Counted from the first letter of the stretch, positions 35,341 to 45,985 are shown. The stretch is DNA of 64,000 bases from Berghia stephanieae (GCA_034508935.3 CM067442.1:137462815-137526814), one strand, 5' to 3'. Notes: a model not told the origin generated them from the letters alone. Made by a program: numbers and translations.

Positions 35341-35735
35341 AAACGAAAGGAGATTCTATCTATAATTTCATTCCAGTATTGTTACAAACTGTATGCATTA
35401 TATCCATTGAATCAAATAAACAACACAAATAATAATAATACTAAAATCATTTTCAATTAAAACAACACTAACATACTTGGCTGAAATCTTCGTGTATAAG
35501 GACAACACTGACTTGTACACCAAATCAAATGCAGTTTTATAGCCAGAGAGCCAATGAATTGTTACCTCGCAAATATTGAATTTGTTTCGTGTTTATTTAA
35601 TATCATTATAAATATGATTATCGCAATATCAGACAATAAATATTGGTCAAGGCTAGACCGAGCCACTCAACACCCCAAAGTTTAAATCTAGGAAAATGAA
35701 CAAATATTGATAAGACTCATGCCTGCACGCTCCCG

Positions 35736-35815
35736 ATTAACCCTTTTACAGCAAGAAAAATATTATTTCAAATCCTATATTGTTCCATTATTTAACTGGT
35801 AAAAAAAAATCAATT
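35736..35815 (+). mobile_element. TTAA-type MITE end fragment
   Basis: ATTAACCCTTTTACAGCAAG and TTGTTCCATTATTTAAC resemble 44566-44632. Only one end is recognisable. Confidence 0.4.
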
Positions 35816-35882
35816 TCTTCTATTCGATCCTATTGGAAAATGTGCATATAGGGTAAATTCAAAGAAGGAGGACTTGTTGGGA

Positions 35883-36012
35883 TACCCTGGGCGTCAGCCG
35901 CAGTGCAATACCGAAAAATGAGTTAGGGCGAAGAGCAGAGATTTATTCAAGGCAACACGTTACATTGTGTGGATCAAACTCTGTGATTTTGGTATTCGAC
36001 GCGAATACCATT
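35883..36012 (-). mobile_element. SINE-C, partial and diverged
   Basis: CCTGGGCGTCAGCCGCAGTG, GAGTTAGGGCGAAGAGC and GGTATTCGACGCGAATACC follow SINE-C in reverse. The 3' tail and outer head are absent. Confidence 0.8.
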
Positions 36013-36189
36013 CAACTTCTCATGCTGTTTTGTTCGTGAACAGGAACCATATGGGTGACAATTTTAGTCTACTTAATTCAAGCGTGAATGAACACCCGGG
36101 TTAAGGTAGTGACGGTTAGTGGGAGAATGCTGTATTTAAAAAATGTGGCATAAAAGGCGACAATATTGTTTAAATAAATGGGAAATTGG

Positions 36190-36430
36190 TTTCATGTGGC
36201 CTGGTGGGAGAAAATATAAATGAAGTAAGGTGAGGCGCAATGAACATGGACAATACTTGGTTATGTGACAGGTTAAGAATGTTTACAATTGTTTTTCCTC
36301 TCTGATTACATGTGGCCTTGTGGGAGAAAATATAAATGAAGCAAGGTGAGGTGCAATGAACATGGAAAATACTTGGTTTTAATGTGATAAGTTATGAGTG
36401 TTTACAATTGTTTTTTTCTCTCTGATTACA
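36190..36430 (+). repeat. Tandem duplication, two units of ~120 bp
   Basis: 36192-36308 and 36309-36430 share GGGAGAAAATATAAATGAAG, GCAATGAACATGGA, AATACTTGGTT and GTTTACAATTGTTTTT. They are similar enough to be a fairly recent duplication. Confidence 0.9.
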
Positions 36431-37224
36431 ACAAAGCACCCTGATACAACGAGAGCAGTAAAAGAGATTCGACTTGGGTATCATAATAATATTATAGGTC
36501 AGAGTCGTATAATAGCTGCTGTTGTCTCTTGACAAAAACAATAGAATAGGGTATCAAGATTAAACTAAATAAAATTGCACACCGGTAACAAAGGGTTAAA
36601 TCCCTATCTCAACAAAGGGGGAGGGGAAAAAAAGAGGGGATATTAACATATTGTGATAGAAACAAGAGGAGCCCATACAGTTTTAGTTCTTGTGTTTGAT
36701 GATCAAACTAATATTTGTCGAGATATATTGTGTAAAGATGGTTAGGTGCGTGTGTCGACAGATTTTGTTTACTGACCAAGGCTAAAAACTGACTTCTATG
36801 CGAGTTTAACCGTTGAAGACGGGGTAAACAATATTGTTTGCGCGTTGAGTGTGAGGAGCCGAAGGGGTGTGTTTTATTATGTGTGTAGTATGTGTGAATT
36901 CATTCAACAAGGAGTCCGAACTGTTGTTCGAGGCGTGAGTCCAAATAAACTCATGATTGAGGAGCGACAAGAGAGAGAGAAAGAAAAGGGCTTTTTGTTG
37001 ATGATAATTTGTAATGTGTGTTTGTGTTTATCCTACAAATCTAGGACATATTACATCATTGTCTTTCATTGTAGTAAAAATCACACATTCATTGGAGATT
37101 ATAATATTGGTTTTGCGAACACAGCGGTTACCGGACTAGATTGAAGAACAAATGAGAAAACACTTTCCTGTATTTTGGTCAGAAAACTTTTTGAAATAGT
37201 GAAAAGTAGTAGCTAGTATTAAGC
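36431..37224. other. Unique spacer
   Basis: No gene recognised. A frame of about 99 codons at 36845-37144 has no splice or motif support. Confidence 0.4.
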
Positions 37225-37365
37225 CTCGCAGTCCGAATGGCGGTTGCTGAGACTTGTGTGATTTAGTCATAGTCAATGGGTGTAGCTGATCTCTCCATCC
37301 ATGTTGTTAATTGTTTCCATTTGTCACGGTCCTGGGTCAGAGTTTTTGCGGTTGTCAAGATCTTG
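37225..37365 (-). mobile_element. LINE 3' end: last codons of the RT ORF
   Basis: The minus strand reads ILTTAKTLTQDRDKWKQL then TTWMERSATPIDYD and a stop (TAA at 37263-37265). A DRDKW segment shortly before the stop is typical of the C-terminal tail of non-LTR retrotransposon reverse-transcriptase ORFs. Upstream coding sequence is not present, as expected of a 5'-truncated LINE copy. The clade is not determined. Confidence 0.55.
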
Positions 37366-37453
37366 TGACTTTAGTACGGAGGGCACTGCAATATTTCTTC
37401 TAAATCTTCAGAGAAAATGATCTTTAAATTGTCCAAAGTCGTAAACTACTCTT

Positions 37454-37690
37454 TTAACCAATCAACTGGCGTACTCTGTGAACTACACATATTTAAAAAT
37501 TTGGCCAAAAAACAGGTCCTTCAAATATCGATTGATTTAAATGACCTTCATCTTGGCAAAAACTCTCATACCTGGGACTTGAGGGAAGAACGGAGGCCCC
37601 AAATTTAAGAGTTTTTGCCCAGATGAGAGTCATTTAAATTGATCGATATTTGAAGGACAAATTTCTGTTCAATTAAATAGGTGTATTCTC
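37454..37690. mobile_element. FB-1 with asymmetric centre
   Basis: TTTGGCCAAAAAACAGGTCC, TCAAATATCGATTGATTTAA and CTTGGCAAAAACTCTCATAC on the left pair with AGAGTTTTTGCCCAGATGAG and GATCGATATTTGAAGGACAA on the right. The loop holds an extra GGAAGAACGGAGG. TTAA is present at 37454 on the left side only. Confidence 0.85.
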
Positions 37691-37811
37691 AGAATACAAA
37701 AATTTACAAGTTTAACTTCTAAATAATGATACTCAAAAAGTTTCATGTTTGATACTTTTTGACAAGTTCAGGACCATTTCTGACCCATCACCTCACTAAA
37801 TTGTTGGCTTA

Positions 37812-37990
37812 TTTTGCAAACTTACTTACTAACCAGCGTCGTCCTCATTGACGTTGGCTGCCCGAATTCTGCGATGACAAATGTCTGCCCATTCCTCCCG
37901 TCTGTGGACTTTATCGTACAGGTCTCTTCCATTTCCATTCATATCTGTCCATTCCAGGATAGTTTTTTTTAATAACTAGACCTTGACCGA
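37812..37990 (-). mobile_element. LINE 3' end, second family
   Basis: The minus strand reads GRDLYDKVHRREEWADICHR then RIRAANVNEDDAG and a stop. It matches 42774-43105 along its length. The short, charged segment with REEW and a C..R motif just before a stop again fits the end of a LINE RT ORF. The outer codons are decayed. Confidence 0.6.
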
Positions 37991-38121
37991 TCTTCCTCTT
38001 CATCGTGTTTTGTTGATAAAGGGGAAACCCGAAACGTCCAAATTATTTATCTTCGGGGAACGAATTGAAGCTTCTATTTCATATCTTATTGTTATTTATT
38101 ATTCCTTCAACTTCACACGGC

Positions 38122-38387
38122 TTAACCATCTCCTTACCAACCACAGGAAAATCGTCACATTCGTTACGATGCAGCCAAATTTTTTCTTATTTAAATTTCT
38201 TCGGTACATCATAACATTTAAAGAAAATGAAAAGTGTGTTGTAGACCATGTTGTGTAAAAATAAATATCTAAATATGGCAAGAATGTTACTGCTATTGTG
38301 TTTGAGTGATTAAAAATCTATAATTATTTTTGTTAAGTGTGAAGTTTTCTGGAAAATCTTGAAAATCTCTGGTAAGGAGAGAGTTAA
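38122..38387 (-). mobile_element. PB-1 MITE, full length
   Basis: 266 bp including TTAA at both ends (38122-38125 and 38384-38387). The termini TTAACCATCTCCTTACCA and TGGTAAGGAGAGAGTTAA are inverted repeats. The internal block CATTCGTTACGATGCAGCC is shared with 59051 and 61257. Confidence 0.9.
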
Positions 38388-38440
38388 GTTTTCTAATTCT
38401 ACTGATTATTTGGACTCCATATTCAATTTTCTTCACCTAG

Positions 38441-38481
38441 GACATCCCGACATAATACCGTTTTGAGGCGGTGGGTCACAT
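38441..38481 (+). mobile_element. M4 terminal fragment
   Basis: ACATCCCGACATAATACCGT and TGAGGCGGTGGGTCACA match the right end of M4 at 50128-50378. A SINE-A begins 19 bp later. Confidence 0.7.
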
Positions 38482-38499
38482 TTTATCATCGAGCTTCTT

Positions 38500-38814
38500 T
38501 GAGCTTTTATATATAGCGCAATATACACTAAACATGCTCAAATCGCTTTACACAGAGTCCGTGACCAACAGCAGCATGTAACATGTAGAACAAGACATGA
38601 CGCCTGTTAGGCGATATTACAATATATATTTTTTTCCAACAGACACAACGCTTGTTAACGACCAGGTACTCATTTTACACATGAGTACAGTCATGAGAGA
38701 ATGGGAGTAAAGTGCTTTTTCCAAGGACTCAACAATGCGCCGAGCGAGGTTCGAACCCAGGACCTTCCGATCCAAAAGCTAGTGTCATACCACTGGCCCA
38801 CATTATAGCCGCAC
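38500..38814 (-). mobile_element. SINE-A, full length
   Basis: GAGCTTTTATATATAGCGCA, GACGCCTGTTAGGCGATATT, GAGCGAGGTTCGAACCCAGG and the head GTGTCATACCACTGGCCCAC. 38815-39130 after it shows nothing recognisable. Confidence 0.9.
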
Positions 38815-39127
38815 TATCGATATAATGATAATATTATTATTGAAAGTAAACATTTTCTTACCAAAGTGAACATCAACAACAACAAAAAGGTGTTGAATCA
38901 ATGTCCAGCATAAATAGACTTGATGTGTAAGATCAATAAAATATGAATGTGTCAAAATGGGATAAAGAGTGCTAGGCTATATATTATTATTATCCCCGGG
39001 CTAATATTAATATTTGCAATCAAAATTTGGACAAGGTTTGTAATCGTTGACACGGTACACACATAGGCTGGTGCGTGAAGTGTGTGACAATTTGTGACAT
39101 AATAAAATTATCATAGCACACATTAAA

Positions 39128-39130
<3 letters not shown>

Positions 39131-39158
<28 letters not shown>
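39131..39158 (+). repeat. G28 homopolymer at a duplication border
   Basis: 28 G end two bases before the start of duplication copy 2. Confidence 0.95.
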
Positions 39159-39159
39159 A

Positions 39160-39904
39160 GAATTTTGACGTCACTCAGCTAATGTTATTGTTCTTAGTCA
39201 GCCATTTTTATGAGTTGTTCGATATTAATTTGTATTAATCAGATATGCGTTTATGTCAGGTTATAGATAGAATGACGTTGACGTACTCGGATTTTGTTAT
39301 TGCTTTTTGCCATCCCCGTTTATGAGTAATTTCACTAAACTATAGATAGAATGCGCTTGGCCAAGGAGTTCACAACATTGCCATCCGGAAATATAACGGA
39401 CCAACACACAAGCTCTGTGTAACATGAACTTTTATAGTCTGGTTAATACAGTTTAGTGAGAACAACTCACAAACGCGGATGGCAAAAACAAGAACAAAGG
39501 CCTGAGTGACGTCATCTGCATACTATCTATATTAACCAGACAATAAACGTTCAAGGTAACACATAGTTTCGTGTGTTGGCCCGTTATACTGGCAATGTTG
39601 TGAGTTTCTTAGCCAAGCGCACACTATCTATAAGTTAACGATGGCTACGATTACAATGATATGAAGGTGAGAAACTATTGATACAGAGTCCAATAGAAAT
39701 TCACAAAGAAAAATTGTTGGGTTATTAATCTTTGTAAAAATCTTTTTGGCCATATATTATCTTCGTAACATGATCGAAAAAGATGAGACTCAAGTCCATT
39801 TTCGATTGTTTCCAGGGATGCTATTCTATAGATAGAACGAAGTTGACGTCACTTAGGCCTTGGTTATTGTTATTTTTTTGCCATCCATGTTTATGAGTAA
39901 TTCT
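39160..39904 (+). repeat. 744-bp direct duplication, copy 2 (FB-2 cluster)
   Basis: It matches 31795-32538 almost base for base. The differences seen are single-base changes or one-base gains and losses (for example GTTATTCTCAC against GTAATTTCAC). The FB-2 arm continues past the border here, so this copy may keep the original context. Confidence 0.9.
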
Positions 39905-40352
39905 CACTAACTCGTATTCACCAAACTTTTAACGTTCAAGTTTACACATAGTTTTATGTGTTCGCCCATTTTATAGATAGTATACGCTTGGCTAAAAAGC
40001 TCACAAAAGTGCGATCCGTATAATTGACTAACACACAAAATTATGTGTAACCTTGAACGCTTAGAGTTTGTTAATACAGTTTAGTGAAAATGACTCATGA
40101 ATGCGGATGGCAACCCCCCCCCCCCCCCCAAAAAAAAAAAAAAAAAAAAAAAAAAAAACAAAAAAAAAAAAAAACAAATAAAAAAAAAAACAAAACAAAA
40201 CAAACAAAAAAAAAAAAAAAAAAAAAAAAAAACAAAACAAACAAAAAAAAAAAAAAAACATTTACAACGACTGGAGTGACGTCAACTTCGTTCCATCTAT
40301 ATTTCGGGATGGCATTGTTGTGAGCTTCTTAGCCAAGCGCACAGTATCTATT
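39905..40352 (+). mobile_element. FB-2 elements interrupted by poly-C/poly-A
   Basis: TATAGATAGTATACGCTTGG, TCACACA-type middle and TTAATACAGTTTAGTGAAAA run to AATGCGGATGGCAA, then C16 (40114-40129) and A-rich sequence to 40260. The right end GAGTGACGTCAACTTCGTTC and CATCTAT follows. The homopolymers probably expanded from the short A-run normally after GGCAAAAA. Confidence 0.8.
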
Positions 40353-41727
40353 GATTCTCAATGCAATTTATTCCAATTTTTAAGTTCTTTTAAGTTTATG
40401 AACTTCTAAAATTATCTCCCGCCAATGTCCTCTACTAACTTACTTCCTCGAATACTCTTTAAGCTTATAAGCGTTCGTCAAATTAACGCCTTTTGAAGGC
40501 GTCAGTCAATATTGGCAATGGCGTCCTTGACCTTGGAATTGATGAGGAGGAGGAGGAGACAGACACAATCTTCAGCCCATAAGCCAAAGAATATATTTGC
40601 CATTCCGAGGTGTCCCCCCCCCCCCCCCCCCCCCCCCCCCCAACAAATAAATATACCGTTTGAGGAGATTAATAGCTGAAACAAACAAAAGAGTGCCCGA
40701 TATTGACGTTAATTGAAATTCCTCGCGTGGCCTCCGTGGAATAAGATCTCGTACAAATTTACACTTCACCCTTGTTTCCACTGTGAGTTTGGAGAACGAA
40801 TTAGGTCTTCTCGGCTGGCGTTGTGCAAGTTTGGGTAAGACTACAAATCAAACAATTTGCAGTTTTCCGCTGGAAATGAGAATGGGGAAACGGGGTAAGT
40901 TTATAAAAAAGCCAAATTGCTTTTGTTTGTGGTTGACATTTAAGGGTGTGGCCATATTTAGAGATTTGTGTGGTGCAAAAGAAATTTCAAGGAAGAAAAA
41001 AACAACCAAACAAACAAAAACAAACAAACAACAAAACGAATAAATAAAAATTCAGCAAAAAATAAAAAAAAAGAAGAAGAAAAATAAATATTAAAAAATT
41101 AATAAAATGAAAAAAAAACCCAAAGAAAAAAAAAACAACAAAATACAGAGAGGGCGAAAAATGAATACTTTTGTCGACTTTTCTTTCTGTTTTTAAATAA
41201 GCTCATAAAACATTAATTTCGATATTTGAATTCAATGGTTTTATAACACGTAAGGTAGATATTATATCAATTTTAGTGATTACGGGTTGGGAATAGTGGT
41301 GAAATGCTGAATCACGTGATCCACTTGCAAGTGGAGCTAGTTTAAGTAGTTAAGTCTTAAACAAAGATACACTTGCGGCTATTGTATTTGTTAAATTATT
41401 TTTCTATATGTTTATTTATGCTTCTAAGGAAGGGTAATTCATCTTAAGCGTTATTTTTTACGTATTTATCTTCATTTTATTGGGTTTTTTTTAGGGGGGG
41501 GCATTAGACAATAACTAAATATACAATACGTAACACGTATCACGTATTGCGTATCACGTGAGTAAATTATCACATAGCTATTTATAGCTTTGTTACCCCG
41601 TCTCGTGATGAGTTAATGGCTAAAAAAATTGATCTTTATTTTGTCCAACATATAAATCGCGATATTCATATTAAAGACAATGGACATCATTTCTAAAAAT
41701 GATAAAATTTGAAATTTTCATTATTAA
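40353..41727. other. Unique spacer with A-rich part
   Basis: It contains the C28 run listed separately and an A-rich tract at 41000-41160. 40860-40893 has a short open stretch between TTTGCAG and GGTAAGT, a possible 33-base exon that I consider too short to call. Confidence 0.4.
40614..40641 (+). repeat. C28 homopolymer
   Basis: An uninterrupted run of 28 C. Confidence 0.95.
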
Positions 41728-42028
41728 TTGAGCTTTATATAGCGCAATATCCACTAAATGTGCTCAAAGCGCTTTACAAGGGGTCCCTGGTCAATAGCAA
41801 CATTTAACATGTAGGACGGGACATGACGCCTCTTAGGCGATATTATAATTTTTCGGACTAAGACAACGCTGTTAACGGCCAGGTACTCATTTTACACCTG
41901 AGTACGGTGAGAGAATGTGAGTAAAGAGCCTTTTCCAAGGACTCAACTATGCGCCGAGCGTGAGGCTCGAACCCAGGACCTTCCGATACGAAAGCGAGTG
42001 TCATACCACTAGACCACATAGCCGCACA
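41728..42028 (-). mobile_element. SINE-A, full length, least diverged
   Basis: TTGAGCTTTATATAGCGCAA, GTGCTCAAAGCGCTTTACAA, GTTAACGGCCAGGTACTCAT, GCTCGAACCCAGGACCTTCC and CACTAGACCACATAGCCGCA. It is close to the consensus of the other copies and is useful as the reference copy. Confidence 0.93.
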
Positions 42029-42266
42029 ACGTTAAGTCTTTTCCTTACGTCACATCCATCACCACATAATGACTATTTTTCATATTCAGAATTCTATTTC
42101 ATAACACAAAGTTTGAATAATAATCTTTGTCATAGTCATAGGTACGAAATGCTGGTTTGAAGAGGTAATTTCTATCAGCAAAATCAGGTGTCACGTGTTT
42201 ATATTTTTTTTCTGAGTACTTTACTTAATATTGAGCAACTAGAAGTGTGCCTAAATGAGCCAATAA

Positions 42267-42491
42267 AATGGAGACAAAGATAAAGTGAGTAAATGTGACT
42301 CATAAATAAGGGAACAACACAAAACAAACAACGTTTCGGCCTTGGACTTCGTCAGAAGACAAACAACAAAACACAAATATGTAAGTTTACAAAATATCAC
42401 ATTTTGTCAAATGTGGAAACAATGTAAATGTATGGAGAGTGTGCTGGAGCACACATACGTACGCACACACACAAACACATACATATCCTCT

Positions 42492-42534
<43 letters not shown>

Positions 42535-42770
42535 CTCCTTCCTCATTTATCCCCTCCTCCCTTCTCGTGCGCCTCTTCTTGCATCACATCCAACACCCTC
42601 TCCATACATGGACATTGTTTCCACAATAGACAAAATGTGATATTTATAACCTTACATATTTGTATTTTGTTGTTTGTCTCCTGACGAAGACCAAGGGCCG
42701 AAACGTTGTTTGTTTTGTGTTGCTCCCTTATTTATGAGTCACATTTACTCACTTTATCTTTCTCTCCATT
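42267..42770. mobile_element. FB-3 foldback element with (TC)n in the loop
   Basis: Arms of about 180 bp: the left (42267-42450) starts AATGGAGACAAAGATAAAGT and the right ends ACTTTATCTTTCTCTCCATT. Shared inner motifs are TGACTCATAAATAAGGGA, ACAAACAACGTTTCGGCC and TGTGGAAACAATGT, in reverse on the other side. The loop holds CA/AC repeats and (TC)n at 42497-42533. A LINE remnant starts directly after it. This is the only copy in the window. Confidence 0.85.
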
Positions 42771-42773
42771 AAT

Positions 42774-43105
42774 ATCCAGCGTCGTCCTCATTGATGGTGG
42801 CTGCCCTCACTCTGCGACGACAAATGTCTGACCATTCTTCCGTCTGTTGACGGTATCATAAAGGTCTCTTCCATTCATATATATCTGTCCATTCAAGGAT
42901 ACTTTTTTATAACTGGAACTTGATCTTCCTCTTTCTCGTTTGCTCTCCATTTCTCCCTGTACTACATCTTTCATTTGAGTGCTTCGGTTTCGGCATTGTG
43001 ACCGAAAAAACTTAGTTTCCTTCTTTTGATGACATTTAGTAGTTCTGGCATGACTTCCGGCTCTTCAAGCATGCTTCTGAGTTAGAGTTTAAGAAATCAG
43101 CGTTT
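42774..43105 (-). mobile_element. LINE 3' end, second family
   Basis: The minus strand carries KRRKLSFFGH, then after breaks GRDLYDTVNRR, then WSDICRRRVRAATINEDDAG. RRKLxFFGH is a familiar motif in the C-terminal region of LINE RT ORFs. Several frame changes show that it is dead. It is longer than the related copy at 37812. Confidence 0.65.
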
Positions 43106-43205
43106 ATGTTCGGTTGGTACAGCACTTCGGGGGATAGCACTGAAATTTTTTTTGGGGAAAGGAGCGAATTAATCTCTAGTCATTAAGAGGGCGGTGAAAG
43201 GTTGA

Positions 43206-43226
43206 GGGGGGGGGGGGGGGGGGGGG
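43206..43226 (+). repeat. G21 homopolymer
   Basis: 21 G followed by AGGGGG, at the start of a tandem duplication. Confidence 0.95.
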
Positions 43227-43229
43227 AGG

Positions 43230-43650
43230 GGGTCCCCGAAGCCTGGGATCGTAAAAATACTAACGAAAAGGTGAAAATGGAAAGGCTTCGGATAGAAATG
43301 GTCCAAACAATGGACGCTGAGGGTACAAATCCTTAGTCAACAAAACAATAAACAAAGGAATGTTGAGTTCTAATGAAACGAAATATAATGATTTCTACTA
43401 CAAAACTCTGTTTTTGAATCTGGTTTACACCATTAGAGAGCGGTGGGGCTGCCTGAAGGATCGTAAAAAATTCTAACAAAGAGGTGAAAATGGAAAAGCT
43501 TTGGATGGAATGGTCGAAAAAATGGACGTTTCGGGTACAAAGCCTTAGTCAGCAAAACAATAATTAATAAAAGAATATTGAGAACAAATAAAACGAAATG
43601 CAGCAATTTCTACTACAAAACTCTGTTTTTGAATTTGATTCACCCCAACT
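43230..43650 (+). repeat. Tandem duplication, two units of ~210 bp
   Basis: 43238-43430 and 43445-43640 share GATCGTAAAAA, AGGTGAAAATGGAAA, TTAGTCA(A/G)CAAAACAATA and TTTCTACTACAAAACTCTGT. They are moderately diverged. Confidence 0.85.
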
Positions 43651-43883
43651 GAAAATTTTAAAAATTCGTAATTTTTAGGAGATGGTAGCTTAATTTTTTT
43701 AAATCAACAATTTACCATCACAAGTATTAAATAATACTTCAAAATCCTTACATTCATATAGTCTGACATCAACTTTCATTTTCAATAAGTTTTAATGACT
43801 TAGAGATGCTCACGAAGCTCTGAAATCGGAGCCAGAAATTTTGTAATTCTACGAATTTTTCGTAATAGTAGGCTGGCCTGCCT
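43645..43883 (+). mobile_element. M6 MITE
   Basis: AAAAATTCGTAATTTTTAGG, TCTGACATCAACTTTCATTT and the end ACGAATTTTTCGTAATAGTA with GGCCTGCCTG. Confidence 0.75.
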
Positions 43884-43901
43884 GCAAGTCACAAGCTGGT
43901 G

Positions 43902-43931
43902 TGTTATGCCACAAGACCACAAAACAGCACA
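43902..43931 (-). mobile_element. SINE-A head remnant
   Basis: GTGTTATGCCACAAGACCAC and AAACAGCAC match only the first 30 bases of SINE-A in reverse. Confidence 0.6.
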
Positions 43932-44499
43932 GATTGTAGAGGTTTTTGAAAAAAAGATAATTAATTCATTTATTTTCCATACAGATATTACCGCATCGCT
44001 TCAAGTGCTATTTTTACACAATGCTTGGGAAATGATCTTCCTTTTTCAATTTCATTTTTTAATCAATGGGACAATTTTTATGTTGTTTATTTTTTTTATA
44101 CTGATTTATTAAAAATTTGTAATAAATCACGACAGGTAATATATTTTACAATGATTCAATAATCAGTAGTGGAACCTTAATATATTATAATGTTCTTGTA
44201 GGCAATACAGCTAGTGATAGCTAATAATATTTGTGTTACAGCGTGTTTGTTTACATTTGGTTCCCTCGACAGATTGTTCCCCTCTTGAGCTTGAGCCATC
44301 CTGATTCTGGTGATGAAATTGTACAAATTAATGGAGTTCGACGGCATAACTATAATGTTTACTCAAGTACCACTTTTGTTTTCACTATTTGAATAACGCT
44401 ATCAAAATATCATAACCAGGCCAATTAAAAATCAAACCGCTAATAAAGATTCATTTTCGAAAATAATGCCAGGCTTAAGGCTACGATCTTTCATGTTTG

Positions 44500-44500
<1 letters not shown>

Positions 44501-44558
<58 letters not shown>
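44501..44558 (+). repeat. (TC)n microsatellite
   Basis: Pure (TC)29 or near it. Confidence 0.95.
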
Positions 44559-44561
<3 letters not shown>

Positions 44562-44565
44562 TTGA

Positions 44566-44632
44566 TTAACCCTTTAAAGGCAAAGCTGAATTTCTTTCAA
44601 ATCAATATTTCTCCCATTGTTTATCGGCCCTC
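44566..44632 (+). mobile_element. TTAA-type MITE end fragment
   Basis: ATTAACCCTTTAAAGGCAAA and TTTCTCCCATTGTTTA resemble 35736-35815. No second end was found. Confidence 0.4.
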
Positions 44633-44774
44633 TCTGAAAAGCAACCAGTATAGAAAGAACACAGTAACCAAAAATACGACCTGCGGTTCGATCAAGCCCG
44701 ATTCATATCGCCAGTATTGCTCTCTATCTATATGAAAACGGTGAGATTTGAAGGTAGGTTATGAGCTAAATCAT

Positions 44775-45030
44775 GGGGTCACGATAGCCTTGTTGGTAGA
44801 GCACTCGCTTCACACGCAAAGGGACCAAGATCGATCCGAGTGCAGTTGAGATTTTTTCTGACACCCCCCCCCCCCTGTCCACCCAGCAGAAAAATGGTTA
44901 GCTGAATCCGTTAGATTTGGCAGAAAGTACTTTGCGATAGACTAGCATCCCATCCAAAGTATAGCAAGCAATTGCTATTGTCCGTTTCACTACGGCTCCT
45001 TGGGCGCAATGGCTCTGAAGGACTACTTTA
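44775..45030 (+). mobile_element. SINE-B, full length, reference copy
   Basis: Head TAGCCTTGTTGGTAGAGCAC, TTCACACGCAAAGGGACC, box B-like GATCGATCCG, then TTGAGATTTTTTCTGAC, a C-run, GCGATAGACTAGCATCCCAT and the end GGCTCTGAAGGACTACTTTA. Confidence 0.9.
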
Positions 45031-45139
45031 TTTTGGAGTTAAATCGAACCCCGCCTTTAAGAGTTCTAAACCGATCTCACACCTCATCCAAAGATAATAC
45101 ATCTGCAATCGGTCTATATTTGATCAGAGATTTATTCAG

Positions 45140-45382
45140 TTAACTGCCTTACTATGGAAAGACGCCTCTTTAAAAATTTGGCCAGAAAACTCGTCCTTCA
45201 AATTATATCAATCGATTTAAATGACCCTCGTCTTGGCAAAAACCTCTCAACCCTGGGACTTCGCTAAGCTAAGGTTCGTGAGTTTTTGCCAAGATGAGGG
45301 TCATTTAAACCGATCAATATTTGAAGGATGAGTTTTCTGGCCAAATTTTAAACTACGTGTTTTTACTGAGTACGGCAATTAA
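45140..45382. mobile_element. FB-1 with TTAA at both ends
   Basis: TTAACTGCCTTACTATGG on the left and GAGTACGGCAATTAA on the right are inverted, with TTAA as the outermost four bases of each end (45140-45143, 45379-45382). The arms inside are TTTGGCCAGAAAACTCGTCC and its complement. This copy gives the best full-length limits of FB-1, 243 bp. Confidence 0.85.
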
Positions 45383-45507
45383 CTTGTTTCTCATTCAAAC
45401 AATCGACTGTTGATGAGTTCATCTTTTCAGGTTACTCGCACATCTGTCTCGCGTGATTTTAACTTGCGAGAATAAAAACCTGAAAAGTGCATATTATGAT
45501 ACTAAAT

Positions 45508-45597
45508 CTTGAGAATTTATAGAGCGCAATGTCTATAAAACGTGCTCAAAGTGCTTTACAAGGGGTCCCCAGCCGACAGTAAACTTAAACATGTTTG
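45508..45597 (-). mobile_element. SINE-A 3' fragment
   Basis: ATTTATAGAGCGCAATGTCT, GTGCTCAAAGTGCTTTACAA and GGGGTCCCCAGCCGACAG. Confidence 0.85.
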
Positions 45598-45710
45598 AAC
45601 TCAATTAGTAAAGAACCTATAGTCTAAGAAAAACCCGAAACAAAAACAAAATCAAGCAAGAAATAAATATAGAAAAGAGGAAAAATCCCCCAAAATCAGT
45701 TTTCCGAATC

Positions 45711-45985
45711 TTCTTCCCCTCCTTCTCCTCCTCCTCCTCCTCTCTCCTCCTCCTCCTCCTCCTCCTCCTCCTCCTCCTCTTCTTCTTCTTCTTCTTCTTC
45801 TTCTTCTTCTTCTTCTTCTTCTTCTTCTTCTTCTTCTTCTTCTTCTTCTTCTCTTCTTCTTCTTCTTCTTCTCCTTCTTCTTCTCTTCTTCATCTTCCTC
45901 TTCTTCTTCTTCTTCTTCTTCTTCTTCTTCTTCTTCTTCTTCTTCTTCTTCTTCTTCTTCTTCTTCTTCTTCTTCTTCTTCTTTT
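45711..45985 (+). repeat. (CTC)n/(CTT)n array
   Basis: A CTC block followed by long CTT blocks. It gives poly-Glu, poly-Lys or poly-Arg frames on the minus strand that are not genes. Confidence 0.95.

Noticed and set aside
35008-35460. Open frame of 150 codons with a 14-residue repeat MVKTCTTPNQTKQI
   Set aside because: It follows automatically from a 42-bp period. The reverse strand is equally open, and there is no splice or family support.
36845-37144. 99-codon frame on the plus strand
   Set aside because: No recognised motif, no splice support, and composition typical of AT-rich spacer.
40860-40893. 33-base exon between TTTGCAG and GTAAGT
   Set aside because: Open in frame, but far too short to separate from chance in this amount of sequence.
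42640-42720. Hammerhead ribozyme core (CTGACGA ... GAAAC) in FB-3
   Set aside because: The bases between do not form the required stem II, and no upstream strand pairs with the sequence after GAAAC.
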